DNA from: Actinomadura violacea
GTDB taxonomy: Bacteria; Actinomycetota; Actinomycetes; Streptosporangiales; Streptosporangiaceae
Length of the DNA: 64,000 bases
NCBI RefSeq assembly: GCF_017573465.1
Contig: NZ_JAGEPF010000029.1
Coordinates: 80,655-144,654, forward strand
Direction: 5' to 3'
Shown here: positions 40,370-49,378 of the stretch, one piece after another
Position numbering within the stretch: position 1 is the stretch's first letter
Layout of the letters: every line of letters starts with the position of its first letter
Made by a program: the position numbers and the translations under genes
The notes under the pieces: generated by a model
Databases searched by the model: none
What the model saw: only the letters and a program-made list of their open reading frames with translations
Told to the model about the DNA's origin: nothing

Positions 40370-42130
40370 TCAGTCTTCGGCGGGGGCGTCCTCGGGGATG
40401 ACGTCGACGCCCGCCTCCTTGCGCTGCGCCGGCGTGATCGTGGTGGGCGCCGAGGTCAGCGGGTCCAGGCCGGACGCGGCCTTCGGGAAGGCGATGACGT
40501 CGCGGATGGTGTCCCCGCCCGCCAGCAGCATGACGGTGCGGTCCCAGCCGAACGCGATCCCGCCGTGCGGCGGCGGCCCGAACTTGAACGCCTCCAGCAG
40601 GAAGCCGAACTGCGACTCGGCCTCCTGCTTCGACAGCCCGAGCACGTCGAACACGCGCTGCTGCATCTCGGCGCGGTGGATACGGATGGAGCCGCCGCCG
40701 ATCTCGTTGCCGTTCAGGACGAGGTCGTAGGCGTCGGCGAGCGCGGAGCCCGGGTCCTCGTGGAAGGTGTCGGCGAACTGCGGCTTCGGTGCGGTGAACG
40801 GGTGGTGCACCGACGTCCAGCCGATCTGCTCGCCCTTGTCGTTCTCGACCGGCTCGAAGATCGGCGCGTCGACGACCCACACGAAGTTCCACGCCGACTC
40901 GTCGATCAGGCCGCGGCGGCGGCCGATCTCCAGGCGGGCCGCGCCGAGCAGCTCCTGCGTGGCGTGCCGCTTGCCGGCGCCGAAGAACACCGCGTCGCCG
41001 GGGGACGCGCCGGTCTTGGCGGCGAGCCCCTCCTTCTCGGCGTCGGAGAGGTTCTTCGCGACGGGGCCGCCGAGGGTGCCGTCCTCCTGGACGAGGACGT
41101 ACGCGAGGCCGCGGGCGCCGCGGGCCTTCGCCCAGTCCTGCCAGCCGTCCAGCTCCTTGCGGGTCTGGGACGCGCCGCCCGGCATGACCGCGGCGCCGAC
41201 GTACGGCGCCTGGAACACCCGGAACGAGGTGCCGGCGAAGTACTCGGTCATGTCGGTCAGCTCGTTGCCGAACCGCAGGTCCGGCTTGTCGGAGCCGTAC
41301 CGGGCCATCGCGTCGGCGTAGGTGATGTGGGGGATCGGCCGGGGGATCTCGTACCCGGCGATGTCCTTCCACAGCCGCGCGACGAGGTCCTCGCCGACCT
41401 TCAGGACGTCGTCCTGGTCGACGAACGACATCTCGATGTCGATCTGGGTGAACTCCGGCTGCCGGTCGGCGCGGAAGTCCTCGTCCCGGTAGCAGCGGGC
41501 GATCTGGTAGTAGCGCTCCAGGCCGCCGACCATCAGCAGCTGCTTGAACAGCTGCGGCGACTGCGGCAGCGCGTACCAGTGCCCGGGCTTGAGCCGGACG
41601 GGCACCAGGAAGTCGCGGGCGCCCTCGGGGGTGGAGCGGGTCAGCGTCGGCGTCTCGACGTTGACGAAGCCGTGCTCGCGCATGACCTCGTGGGTGAGGA
41701 ACGACGCCTCGGAGCGGATCCGCATCGCGCGGGCGACGGCCTCGCGGCGGATGTCGAGGTACCGGTACTTGAGCCGGATCTCCTCGTTGACGTTGACGTC
41801 GCCCTCGATCGGGAACGGCAGCGGCGCCGACTCCGACAGCACCTGGATGTCGGAGGCGGCGACCTCGATGCCGCCGGTCGGCAGCTCGGGGTTCTCGTTG
41901 CCCGCGGGGCGGACCCGGACCTCGCCGACGACCTTCACGCAGAACTCCGAGCGCAGGTCGTGCGCCGCCTCGTCCTCGCGGAAGACGACCTGCGCGGTGC
42001 CGGACGCGTCGCGCAGGTCGATGAACGTGACGCCGCCGTGGTCGCGGCGGCGGCCGACCCAGCCGGCCAGCGTGACCTGCTGCCCGGCGTGCTCCTTGCG
42101 GAGCGTCCCCGCCTCGTGCGTGCGGATCAT
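40370..42130 (-). CDS. aspS: Aspartate--tRNA ligase
   Basis: The product has 586 residues of the long bacterial type. An N-terminal OB-fold anticodon domain (QVTLAGWVGRRRDHGGVTFIDLRD, given in part) leads to class II motif 1. Motif 2 is in YYQIARCYRDEDFRADRQPEF, followed by the GAD insertion domain and motif 3 FGWDRTVMLLAG. The IAFPKAASGLDPLT C-terminal region is normal. Whether it also charges tRNA-Asn, as many actinobacterial AspRSs do, cannot be read from sequence. ATG overlaps the hisS stop by four bases, so hisS and aspS are coupled. Confidence 0.97.
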   Translation of the reverse strand: MIRTHEAGTLRKEHAGQQVTLAGWVGRRRDHGGVTFIDLRDASGTAQVVFREDEAAHDLRSEFCVKVVGEVRVRPAGNENPELPTGGIEVAASDIQVLSESAPLPFPIEGDVNVNEEIRLKYRYLDIRREAVARAMRIRSEASFLTHEVMREHGFVNVETPTLTRSTPEGARDFLVPVRLKPGHWYALPQSPQLFKQLLMVGGLERYYQIARCYRDEDFRADRQPEFTQIDIEMSFVDQDDVLKVGEDLVARLWKDIAGYEIPRPIPHITYADAMARYGSDKPDLRFGNELTDMTEYFAGTSFRVFQAPYVGAAVMPGGASQTRKELDGWQDWAKARGARGLAYVLVQEDGTLGGPVAKNLSDAEKEGLAAKTGASPGDAVFFGAGKRHATQELLGAARLEIGRRRGLIDESAWNFVWVVDAPIFEPVENDKGEQIGWTSVHHPFTAPKPQFADTFHEDPGSALADAYDLVLNGNEIGGGSIRIHRAEMQQRVFDVLGLSKQEAESQFGFLLEAFKFGPPPHGGIAFGWDRTVMLLAGGDTIRDVIAFPKAASGLDPLTSAPTTITPAQRKEAGVDVIPEDAPAED

Positions 42131-43413
42131 TTCTGGAGCCTTTCCTTCAACGTCGTGGTGATGCCGGTGAGGGGGACGGCGGTCTGCTCGCCCTCGGCCA
42201 GATCCTTGACCTGGGCGACGCCGCCGGTGATATCTCGCTCACCGAGGATCACGGCGTACCGGGCGCCCGACCGGTCGGCGTCCTTCATGGCGCCCTTCAG
42301 CTTCTTCCCGCCGAACGACATGTCGGCGGCGATCCCCGCCCGGCGCAGCTCGGCGACCAGGGAGAACAGCCGGCGTTCGGCGGCGTCGCCGAGCGCCACC
42401 CCGAACACCTCGCAGCGCGGCTTCGGTGCGAACGCGGGGCCCTCGCCCTCCGCCGCCTCGGCCTCCGCCTCCAGCGCCAGGATCGTGCGGTCCAGGCCGA
42501 GGCCGAACCCGATGCCGGGCAGCGGCGGGCCGCCGATGTCCTCCGACAGGCCGTCGTAGCGCCCGCCGCCGCCGATGCCGGACTGCGCGCCGAGCAGCGG
42601 GTGGTCGAACTCGTAGGTGGTGCGGGTGTAGTAGTCCAGGCCGCGGACGAGGGTCGGGGTGTCCTCCCACGCGATGCCGAGGTCGGCCAGCAGCTCCCGG
42701 ACCCGGTCGTGGTGGGCCTTGCAGGCGGGGCACAGGTGGTCGGCCATCAGCGGCGCGTCCGCGATCTGCGCCTTGACCTGCGGGCGCTTGTCGTCCAGGA
42801 CGCGCAGCGGGTTGATCTCGACGCGGGCGCGGGTGTCCTCGTCCAGGTCGAGGCCGCGCAGGTAGTCCTGCAGCAGGGCCCGGTAGGCGGGACGGCACTC
42901 CTTGCAGCCGAGCGAGTTCAGCAGCAGCCGCACCTGCGTGAGGCCGAGCGAGCGGTACCAGTCCGCGGCGATCGCGATGGTCTCCGCGTCGATCTGCGGG
43001 TCCTCGCTGCCGATCGCCTCCAGGTCGAGCTGGTAGAACTGCCGGTAGCGGCCCTGCTGGGGGCGCTCGGCGCGGAACGCGGGGCCGGTCGTCCAGATCT
43101 TCACCGGCAGCGCGCCCTTGTGCAGGTTGTGCTCCAGGACGGCCCGCAGCACCGTCGCGGTGAACTCCGGCCGCAGCGTCAGCGACCGGCCGCCGCGGTC
43201 CTCGAAGGTGTACATCTCCTTCGACACCACGTCGGTGGACTCCCCGACGCCCCGCCGGAACAGGTTCGTGTCCTCGAAGACGGCCGGCTCCAGATAGCCG
43301 TAACCGGCCAGCCGCGCCTGCTCGGCGAACGCCTCGCGGATGGCGTAGAAGAGGTCCGCCCGCGGCGGAACGTACTCACTGACCCCCTTGGGGGCCCGGA
43401 AACTCGAACTCAT
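42127..43413 (-). CDS. hisS: Histidine--tRNA ligase
   Basis: The product has 428 residues. Class II core: FRAPKGVSEYVPPRADLFYAI at the N-terminus, SLTLRPEFTATVLRAVLEH (motif 2 approach), and FYQLDLEAIGSEDPQIDAE. The histidine-specific RGLDYYTRTTYEF and motif 3 GIGFGLGLDRTILALE follow, then the anticodon-binding domain. Two CxxC-like pairs (GCKEC and CPAC) occur in the insertion domain, suggesting a small metal site. It is middle gene of a metallo-hydrolase - hisS - aspS run. Confidence 0.97.
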   Translation of the reverse strand: MSSSFRAPKGVSEYVPPRADLFYAIREAFAEQARLAGYGYLEPAVFEDTNLFRRGVGESTDVVSKEMYTFEDRGGRSLTLRPEFTATVLRAVLEHNLHKGALPVKIWTTGPAFRAERPQQGRYRQFYQLDLEAIGSEDPQIDAETIAIAADWYRSLGLTQVRLLLNSLGCKECRPAYRALLQDYLRGLDLDEDTRARVEINPLRVLDDKRPQVKAQIADAPLMADHLCPACKAHHDRVRELLADLGIAWEDTPTLVRGLDYYTRTTYEFDHPLLGAQSGIGGGGRYDGLSEDIGGPPLPGIGFGLGLDRTILALEAEAEAAEGEGPAFAPKPRCEVFGVALGDAAERRLFSLVAELRRAGIAADMSFGGKKLKGAMKDADRSGARYAVILGERDITGGVAQVKDLAEGEQTAVPLTGITTTLKERLQK

Positions 43414-43425
43414 GGTCTTTTAGGC

Positions 43426-44121
43426 TCAGAATCCCTTGTTCGGCCCGTCGGCCGGAGTCAGCTCGGCCAGGAACGGATTCGTGACGCGTTCGCGGCCGAT
43501 TGTGGTCTGGGTGCCGTGCCCGGGCAGGACCGCCGTCTCGTCCGGCATGGACAGGCACACCCGGGACAGGCTCGCGAGGATCTCCTCGTAGGACCCGCCG
43601 GGCAGGTCGGTGCGGCCGATCGACCCGGCGAACAGCAGGTCGCCGGTGAACATCACGTCCGGCAGCTCCTGCGTCCGCGGGGTGCGGAACGTCACCGACC
43701 CGGGCGTATGGCCGGGCGCGTGGTCGACGGTGAGGCTCAGCCCCGCCAGCTCCAGCACGGCGCCGTCCGAGAGCTCCTGCACGTCGTCCGGCTCGGTCAG
43801 CTCCAGCCCGCCGAACAGCTGCTGGCCCGCGCCGAGGGACAGGCCCTTGGCCGGATCGCTGAGCAGGTCGCGGTCGTCCGGATGGATGTAGGCGGGGACG
43901 TCCTTGGCGCCGCACACCGGCGCCACCGACCATACGTGGTCGATATGGCCGTGCGTCAGCAGCACCGCGACCGGCTTCAGCCGGTGCTCGCGCAGGATCT
44001 CCTCGATCCCGGCCTCGGCGTCCTGGCCCGGATCGACGATGACGCACTCCTCGCCCGCGGCGGGCGCCACGACATAGCAGTTCGCGGCGAACGATCCAGC
44101 GGGGAACCCGGCGACGAGCAC
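43426..44121 (-). CDS. Metallo-beta-lactamase-fold hydrolase (glyoxalase II-like)
   Basis: The product has 231 residues from a GTG at 44121 (aaagga seven bases upstream). The MBL metal motif is THGHIDHVWS (HxHxDH), with further ligands in VDHAPGHTPGSV, MFTGDLLFAGSIGRTD and VLPGHGTQT. The fold and length match hydroxyacylglutathione hydrolase-like enzymes, which in glutathione-less actinobacteria probably use other thiol esters. It is 12 bases upstream of hisS and probably co-transcribed, a conserved neighbour relation in related genomes. Confidence 0.92.
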   Translation of the reverse strand: MLVAGFPAGSFAANCYVVAPAAGEECVIVDPGQDAEAGIEEILREHRLKPVAVLLTHGHIDHVWSVAPVCGAKDVPAYIHPDDRDLLSDPAKGLSLGAGQQLFGGLELTEPDDVQELSDGAVLELAGLSLTVDHAPGHTPGSVTFRTPRTQELPDVMFTGDLLFAGSIGRTDLPGGSYEEILASLSRVCLSMPDETAVLPGHGTQTTIGRERVTNPFLAELTPADGPNKGF

Positions 44122-44351
44122 GGTCGTCCTTTCTTGGAACCATCTCGGGTGGGCTCGTCCGAGCGTACCGGCGCGGCCATTGCCATCGCGAACGAGATGC
44201 GCGGATCGCCGTGTCGCGGCGCGGGCCCTTGCGGGGGCGGCCGGCGCGGGGGCGGCTTCCTCCACGTTCGTTCAGGCTGGGGCCCGCCCAGGGCGCGGGT
44301 GCCGCTACTATGCGCTGCACGTTCACCTGATCACGGCGGAAGGGCAGGCAC

Positions 44352-45104
44352 GTGGCGGCGAAGGACCGCAAGAAGCAGCTCGCTCGGCAGCGCTACGAGC
44401 GGCAGCAGCAGGCGCTGGCGGAAGCGGCCGCCAAGGCCCGCCGCGTCAAGATCATCAGCTCCGCGGTGGCGGTGGCGGTGGTCGTGGTGGGCGGCGCGGC
44501 GGTCGTCGTGTACACCGGCAAGGACGACAAGTCCAAGGCCGACGGCCTCCACTGCACGTACAGCCCCGCAGGCCAGGCCGCCGGCAAGGTCAAGGACCTC
44601 GGCACCCCGCCGAAGAAGCCCGCCTACAAGGGCACCGTCCAGGCCACGGTGAAGACCAACCAGGGCGACGTCGTGATGGACCTGGACGCCAAGGCGGCGC
44701 CCTGCACCGTCGGGTCGTTCGTCCACCTCGCCCAGAAGGGCTTCTACAACGACAGCCCGTGCCACCGGCTGACCAGTGGCGGCCTGAACGTCCTGCAGTG
44801 CGGCGACCCGAGCGGCAAGGGCTCCGGCGGCCCCGGGTACCAGTACGCCGACGAGAACACGGCGAACGCCAAGTACACGGCCGGGACGCTCGCCATGGCG
44901 AACTCGGGCCCCGACACCAACGGCAGCCAGTTCTTCCTGGTCTACAAGGACTCGCAGCTCCAGCCCGACTACTCCGTGTTCGGCAAGATCACCAAGGGGC
45001 TGGACGTCCTGCAGAAGATCGCCAAGGCGGGCTCCGAGCCCGCGGGCGACGGCGCGCCCAAGAAGAAGGTCACGATCCAGGACGTCACGATCGCCCCGGT
45101 TTAG
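44352..45104 (+). CDS. Membrane-anchored cyclophilin-type peptidyl-prolyl isomerase
   Basis: The product has 250 residues. The N-terminus is a basic helix (KDRKKQLARQRYERQQQALAE) followed by one membrane segment at about 34-56, then a cyclophilin domain from about 95: VKTNQGDVVMDLDAKAAPCTVGSFVHLAQKGFYNDSPCHRL (given in part), TLAMANSGPDTNGSQFFLVYKD and YSVFGKITKGLDVLQKI. The usual catalytic FHR is CHRLTSG here, and the GSQFF motif is intact. The isomerase domain faces outside, suggesting a role in folding exported proteins. It is divergent from the metallo-hydrolase/hisS/aspS operon, across a 230-base gap containing a tactat -10-like hexamer (44306-44311). Confidence 0.93.
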   Translation: MAAKDRKKQLARQRYERQQQALAEAAAKARRVKIISSAVAVAVVVVGGAAVVVYTGKDDKSKADGLHCTYSPAGQAAGKVKDLGTPPKKPAYKGTVQATVKTNQGDVVMDLDAKAAPCTVGSFVHLAQKGFYNDSPCHRLTSGGLNVLQCGDPSGKGSGGPGYQYADENTANAKYTAGTLAMANSGPDTNGSQFFLVYKDSQLQPDYSVFGKITKGLDVLQKIAKAGSEPAGDGAPKKKVTIQDVTIAPV

Positions 45105-45177
45105 GCGATCGGGATACTAAGGTGTGGAGGGTCCGGAGGCCGTGAGCCCGATCGGACCTGCGATTCAGGAGGCAAGG

Positions 45178-46413
45178 GTGTCCAGCGCGACCGATCCCTG
45201 GGGCCGGGTGGACGAGGACGGCACCGTCTACGTCAGGACGTCCGGCGGTGAACGCGTCGTCGGGTCCTGGCAGGCCGGCGCGCCGGCCGAGGCGCTGGCC
45301 TACTTCAAGCGCAAGTACGACTCGCTCGCCACCGAGATCGGCCTGCTCGAACAGCGCGTCCGCACCACCGACCTGCAGCCCGCGCAGGCGCAGCAGAGCA
45401 TCGCCCGGCTGCGCGAGGCCGTCGGCGAGGCGCACGCCGTCGGCGACCTCGACGCGCTGACCCGGCGCCTCGACGGCCTCACCGAGCAGGTCGGCCGGCG
45501 CCGCGAGGAGGTCAAGGCCCAGCGCGAGCAGCACCGCCACGAGGCCCGCGAGACCAAGGAGCGGATCGTCGCCGAGGCCGAGCGGATCGCGGCCGAGGAG
45601 ACGCACTGGAAGAACGGCGGCGAGCGGCTCCGGCAGCTCGTCGAGGAGTGGAAGGCCGCCGACCGCATCGACCGGCCCACCGAGACCGCGCTGTGGAAGC
45701 GGCTCTCCTCGGCCCGCAACGCCTTCACCAAGCGCCGCAAGGCCTACTTCGCGACCCTCGACGACCAGCGCGAGGAGGCCCGCCGGGACAAGGAGCGCCT
45801 CGTCGCCGAGGCCGAGGCGATGCAGGGGTCGACCGACTGGGGCGACACCGCCGCCGCCTACCGCGACCTCATGCGCCGCTGGAAGCTCGCCGGACGCGCA
45901 TCCCGGGACGCCGAAGAGGACCTGTGGGCCCGCTTCAAGGGCGCCCAGGACACCTTCTTCCAGGCCCGCAGCGCCGCGTTCGCCGAACGCGACGCCGAGT
46001 TCCGCGGGAACGCCGAGGAGAAGGAGAAGATCCTCGCCGACGCCGAGCGGCTGCTGCCCGTCCGCGACGTCCGCCAGGCCCGGCAGGCGCTCCGCACGGT
46101 CCAGGAGCGCTGGGAGGCCGCCGGCATGGTGCCCCGCGACCAGCGCGACCGCCTCGAAGGCCGGCTCCGCAAGATCGAGGAGGCCGTGCGGACCGCCGAG
46201 GAGTCGGAGTGGCGCCGCACCAACCCCGAGGCCCGCGCCCGCGCCGAGGCCACCGTCAACCAGCTGCGCAGCTCCATCGAGCAGCTGGAGAAGCGCCTCG
46301 ACAAGGCCCGCACCGCCGGCCGCGACAAGGACGTCAAGGACACCGAGGAGGCCCTCGGCGCCCGCCGCGCCTGGCTCGAAGAGGCCGAGAGGACGCTCGC
46401 CGAGTTCTCTTGA
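45178..46413 (+). CDS. DUF349 domain-containing coiled-coil protein
   Basis: The product has 411 residues from a GTG at 45178 with caggagg upstream. A short N-terminal beta region (DPWGRVDEDGTVYVRTSGGERVVGSWQAG, given in part) is followed by long charged helices. Three DUF349 repeats contain W-based motifs: LVEEWKAADRIDRPTETALWKRLSSARNAF, LMRRWKLAGRASRDAEEDLWARFKGAQDTF and VQERWEAAGMVPRDQRDRLEGRLRKIEE (each given in part). The C-terminus is a further coiled coil. The molecular function of DUF349 proteins is not established. It follows the cyclophilin gene on the same strand. Confidence 0.9.
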   Translation: MSSATDPWGRVDEDGTVYVRTSGGERVVGSWQAGAPAEALAYFKRKYDSLATEIGLLEQRVRTTDLQPAQAQQSIARLREAVGEAHAVGDLDALTRRLDGLTEQVGRRREEVKAQREQHRHEARETKERIVAEAERIAAEETHWKNGGERLRQLVEEWKAADRIDRPTETALWKRLSSARNAFTKRRKAYFATLDDQREEARRDKERLVAEAEAMQGSTDWGDTAAAYRDLMRRWKLAGRASRDAEEDLWARFKGAQDTFFQARSAAFAERDAEFRGNAEEKEKILADAERLLPVRDVRQARQALRTVQERWEAAGMVPRDQRDRLEGRLRKIEEAVRTAEESEWRRTNPEARARAEATVNQLRSSIEQLEKRLDKARTAGRDKDVKDTEEALGARRAWLEEAERTLAEFS

Positions 46414-46766
46414 TTTACCCAGGGGGCTGTGTTTTCCCAGGGGGGCGACCCCCTGGAACCCCCGTTGCGACGGACGAGGCGTTTCCTGCTCCGCTAGCGC
46501 TCCGCAGGAAACGCCTCGTCCGTCGTCGGGCAGGCCCGCTGCGCTCGCTGCACTCGCTCCGCGTGCCTGCCCGTGATGGTGGCTGAGGTCCGGTCTTCCG
46601 TGGGGTCCTCCAGCCGGCTGTTCCGGCCGGAGTTCGAAACGGCTCACCGACCGGCGGGCAGGCCCGCTGCGCGTGCCTGCCCGTTGGCGTGGCTTGGGTC
46701 TGGCCTTCCGCGAGGATTCTCGGCCGGCTCTCCGGCCCGGGTTCCAGCCGGGTCTTCCTGGCGGTG
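46414..46766. repeat. Gene-free region with a cluster of long inverted repeats
   Basis: 353 bases without a supported gene. Contents: a ccaggggg/ccccctgg-type stem at about 46438-46456; then 20-base arms gacggacgaggcgtttcctg (46469-46488) and caggaaacgcctcgtccgtc (46505-46524) around a 16-base loop. After these come two related stems whose ends read gggcaggc...gcctgccc (about 46528-46572 and 46653-46682). All resemble mobile-looking extragenic palindromes seen in actinomycetes. They probably terminate both flanking convergent genes. Confidence 0.75.
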
Positions 46767-47336
46767 TCAGGGGGTGATCGGTCTGCCTAGGAAGGCGAGG
46801 AGGCGGGTCTGTTCGTCGGCGCCTTGGGGGGCGGGGAGCTGGGGGGCCAGGTGGCCTGCCGTGCGCAGGTCGGCGGCGACCATGTGGGCGGTCGCGAACG
46901 CGTGGTGCACCAGGTCCGGGTCGAGGCGGGACGGCTGGCCCGTGGCTTGGGCCAGGTCCCAGGCGTGCACCAGCGGCTCCAGGATGTAGCCCTGCAGGTA
47001 GTCGCCCAGCGGCAGCCGGCCGAGCGCGCCGACCGGGACGGGGCGGCTCAGCCCGTCCGGGGTCAGCGCCGCGGCGGCCTCCTTGCGGGCCGCCCGCCAG
47101 GCCGCCACCGCGTCCCCGGCCGCGAAGCGGGCCGGGTCGGTGCTGACGTCCGGCGCGGGCTCCCCGGTCGCCAGCGACCGGATCAGGTACTGCCCGCCGG
47201 TGACGTGGCCGGCGACGTCCCGGGCCGTCCAGCCGTCGCAGGGCGAGGCGGCGTCCCAGCCGTCCCCGGGGACGCCGGCGAGCAGACCCTCGAACAGGTC
47301 CAGGGCCCGGTGGTAGCCGCTGAGGTTGTGAGCCAT
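46767..47336 (-). CDS. TIGR03086/DinB-like metal-binding protein
   Basis: The product has 189 residues from the ATG at 47336. The four-helix DinB/MDMPI-type fold is suggested by YHRALDLFEGLLAGVPGDGWDAASPCDGWTARDVAGHV (given in part), where the WxxxSPCxGWTxxDVxxHV pattern carries the first metal-ligand His. LQGYILEPLVHAWDLAQATGQP supplies another His. These proteins are related to mycothiol-dependent enzymes; the substrate is unknown. It stands alone, with the hairpin cluster at its 3' side. Confidence 0.85.
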   Translation of the reverse strand: MAHNLSGYHRALDLFEGLLAGVPGDGWDAASPCDGWTARDVAGHVTGGQYLIRSLATGEPAPDVSTDPARFAAGDAVAAWRAARKEAAAALTPDGLSRPVPVGALGRLPLGDYLQGYILEPLVHAWDLAQATGQPSRLDPDLVHHAFATAHMVAADLRTAGHLAPQLPAPQGADEQTRLLAFLGRPITP

Positions 47337-47435
47337 GGTGGTCAGTGACCCGCGATCGGACCGCGCTGTCAAGCGCTATCGCGAAGGTCGTCCGGACGGT
47401 CCGGCGGGCGGCGCGCGGCGCCGCCCGCCGGGCGG

Positions 47436-48071
47436 TCAGGCCGCCGGGGCGCCGCGCTCCCGGAGCATCGCGTTCATCTGCGAGATCTCCGCGAGCTGCC
47501 CGCTGACCATCGTGCGGGCCAACTTCCGCACCTGGTCGCGGCCGGTCCGTTCGAGCACGGCGCGGGCCATGTCCACGCCCCCGCGATGGTGCGCGGTCAT
47601 CAGCCGCAGGTACAGCACCTCGGCGCTCTTGCCGGACGCCTTGCGCAGCTCGGCGAGCTGCGCGTCGGTCGCCATGCCCGGCATCGTGGCGCCGGTCGCG
47701 GGGGCCGGCATGGCCATCCCGGCGTGGCCGGACATCCAGCGCATCGGGCCGGCCGGGTCGCTCTTGGGCAGCCCCCACTGGTCGAGCCAGGCCGTCATCA
47801 TGCCGATCTGCGCCGACTGGGTGTTGACGATGTCGTAGGCCAGCAGCCGGACGGCGGGGTCGGACGTCCGGTCCCGGACGATGAACGACATCTCGACGGC
47901 CTGCGCGTGGTGGGCGCTCATGTCGCGGGCGAACCCGGCCTCGGGCCCGTCTGCGGCCGGTTCGCCGGACCTCCAGGCCGCCGTCCCGAGCAGCGCGGCC
48001 GCGGCGAGGAGCACGAGCGCTGCGATGGCGACGGTCACGCGCCGGCCGCGGGGCCGCGCGTCGGCGGTCAC
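47436..48071 (-). CDS. DUF305 domain-containing exported protein
   Basis: The product has 211 residues. One N-terminal hydrophobic segment (VAIAALVLLAAAALLGTAAW) is a signal or anchor. The DUF305 domain has FARDMSAHHAQAVEMSFIV and LYLRLMTAHHRGGVDMARAVLE, the paired HH motifs typical of the family. A Met/His-rich middle loop (MSGHAGMAMP and MPGMA) would suit binding of copper or another soft metal; some DUF305 proteins bind copper. The GTG overlaps the upstream DUF3105 stop by four bases, so the two are co-translated. Confidence 0.92.
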   Translation of the reverse strand: MTADARPRGRRVTVAIAALVLLAAAALLGTAAWRSGEPAADGPEAGFARDMSAHHAQAVEMSFIVRDRTSDPAVRLLAYDIVNTQSAQIGMMTAWLDQWGLPKSDPAGPMRWMSGHAGMAMPAPATGATMPGMATDAQLAELRKASGKSAEVLYLRLMTAHHRGGVDMARAVLERTGRDQVRKLARTMVSGQLAEISQMNAMLRERGAPAA

Positions 48072-48673
48072 GGGGTGTCCTTGGCGCCGTCGCAGGCGGC
48101 GCCCGGCTCGGGGGTCTGCGGGCCCTTGACGTAGGCGCGCAGGAACCGGTCGACGCGCGCGTCCCCGGCGTCCTGGAGCTTCAGCTGGTGGCCCCACGCG
48201 GTGAGGGCGATCGGGGCGTCCAGCGTCGGGTACGGGCTCAGGAACGTGTAGTCGGTGCGTTCGACCTTGGCCTTGAGCGCGTCCAGCTGGGCGGCCGCCA
48301 GGCCGGGGCGGTAGGTGATCCACACGGCGCCGTGCTCGAGGGAGTGGACGGCGTTCTCGTTGCGCAGCGCCTGGTCGTAGACGCGGCCGTCGCAGTTCTG
48401 CCAGACGGGGTCGTGGTCGCCGCCCATCGGCGGGTTCCCGTCGTACTTGACGGAGTCGGCGGTGTGGTTGCGGGACAGGCCCTCCTCGACGGTGACGCCC
48501 GCGATGGACGAGGTGTCGGCGGACGACGGCCTGGACTGCAGGAACGCGTAGCCGATCGCGACGACGGCGACCAGGCCGATGACGGTGAAGAAGGCGATGC
48601 CGCCCCACGGCACCTGGCGCTGCGTCAGAGCGTTCTTCTTCCGGGCTTGCTTGTTGCGGGCGCTCTTGGACAT
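48068..48673 (-). CDS. DUF3105 domain-containing membrane protein
   Basis: The product has 201 residues. The N-terminus is basic (SKSARNKQARKKNALTQRQ) with one membrane helix at about 25-46. The external DUF3105 domain has NPPMGGDHDPVWQNCDGRVYD, then NENAVHSLEHGAVWITYRPG and DAPIALTAWGHQLKL. The conserved histidines (GGDHD, HSLEHG, WGHQ) and two cysteines suggest metal or disulfide chemistry, but no activity is established. It overlaps the DUF305 gene; DUF3105-DUF305 pairing is frequent in actinobacteria by my recollection. Confidence 0.92.
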   Translation of the reverse strand: MSKSARNKQARKKNALTQRQVPWGGIAFFTVIGLVAVVAIGYAFLQSRPSSADTSSIAGVTVEEGLSRNHTADSVKYDGNPPMGGDHDPVWQNCDGRVYDQALRNENAVHSLEHGAVWITYRPGLAAAQLDALKAKVERTDYTFLSPYPTLDAPIALTAWGHQLKLQDAGDARVDRFLRAYVKGPQTPEPGAACDGAKDTP

Positions 48674-48779
48674 AGAGCGGTCCTCTCAGGGGATCTCAGC
48701 GGGTATGCGGACATGGCGGCAGCGCGCCGGCGCGGAGACGCGCGCGGCGGGCGGTGCCGGTGGCCTTACGGCCGGTCCG

Positions 48780-49250
48780 TCACAGCCGGAGAACCTGGAG
48801 GGACGCCAGGGAGACGGGGGAGAGGACCCCGCCGGGCGGTGGCGCGGGCGCCCGGGGAGCGCGGGCCGGGAGGCGCAGCAGCGCCCGGCGGCCCGTGGCG
48901 AGCCCCAGCAGCATGAGGGCGAAGAGCACCGCCAGGCAGAGGCACGCGTCGGCCGGGGCCAGCGGCGGGAGCCTCAGGGGCGTACTGAGGGACGGGGCGG
49001 CGGTCCCGGCGTGGCCGGGTGTGCCGTGGACGGGCGCGGAATGGGCGGCGGGGCCGCCGTGGGACGCCGAGGCGTGGTGCATCGCGGTGGCGACCTCGGC
49101 GGGCACGCTCATCCCGTTCTCGATGCACACGCGGTCGGGCAGGGCGTGCCCGAGGCCGTAGCTGAAGACGAGCCCGGCCACGACGAACAGCGCCACGAGC
49201 AGGCCCGTCTGCCCGTGGCGCCGGCGGTGGGCCGTTCCGGACACCGTCAC
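48780..49250 (-). CDS. Small membrane protein with His/Met-rich external loop (DUF6153-like)
   Basis: The product has 156 residues. Two hydrophobic helices (about 16-36, and 100-120 in ADACLCLAVLFALMLLGLATG) enclose a loop rich in His and Met (ATAMHHASASHGGPAAHSAP, HGTPGHAG). The layout matches the DUF6153 family as I recall it, uncharacterised actinobacterial proteins. It is upstream of the DUF3105-DUF305 pair on the same strand, separated by 106 bases. Together the three suggest metal handling at the envelope, which is inference. Confidence 0.75.
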   Translation of the reverse strand: MTVSGTAHRRRHGQTGLLVALFVVAGLVFSYGLGHALPDRVCIENGMSVPAEVATAMHHASASHGGPAAHSAPVHGTPGHAGTAAPSLSTPLRLPPLAPADACLCLAVLFALMLLGLATGRRALLRLPARAPRAPAPPPGGVLSPVSLASLQVLRL

Positions 49251-49378
49251 GCTCCTGATTCCGTCTTCCGGCCGGTAACAACGCGGCGGCGGGGCCCGGG
49301 GTTCCCGGTCCCGTCTCGGACTCCGGGGGGAGGCCGATACCCTCCTGACGGATCAGGCGTGCCGCGCCGGGTGGCTGG

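Noticed and set aside
46469..46524. Insertion-sequence terminal inverted repeats or miniature element
   Set aside because: The arms are separated by only 16 bases, with no target-site duplication or transposase nearby. A hairpin or extragenic palindrome is simpler.
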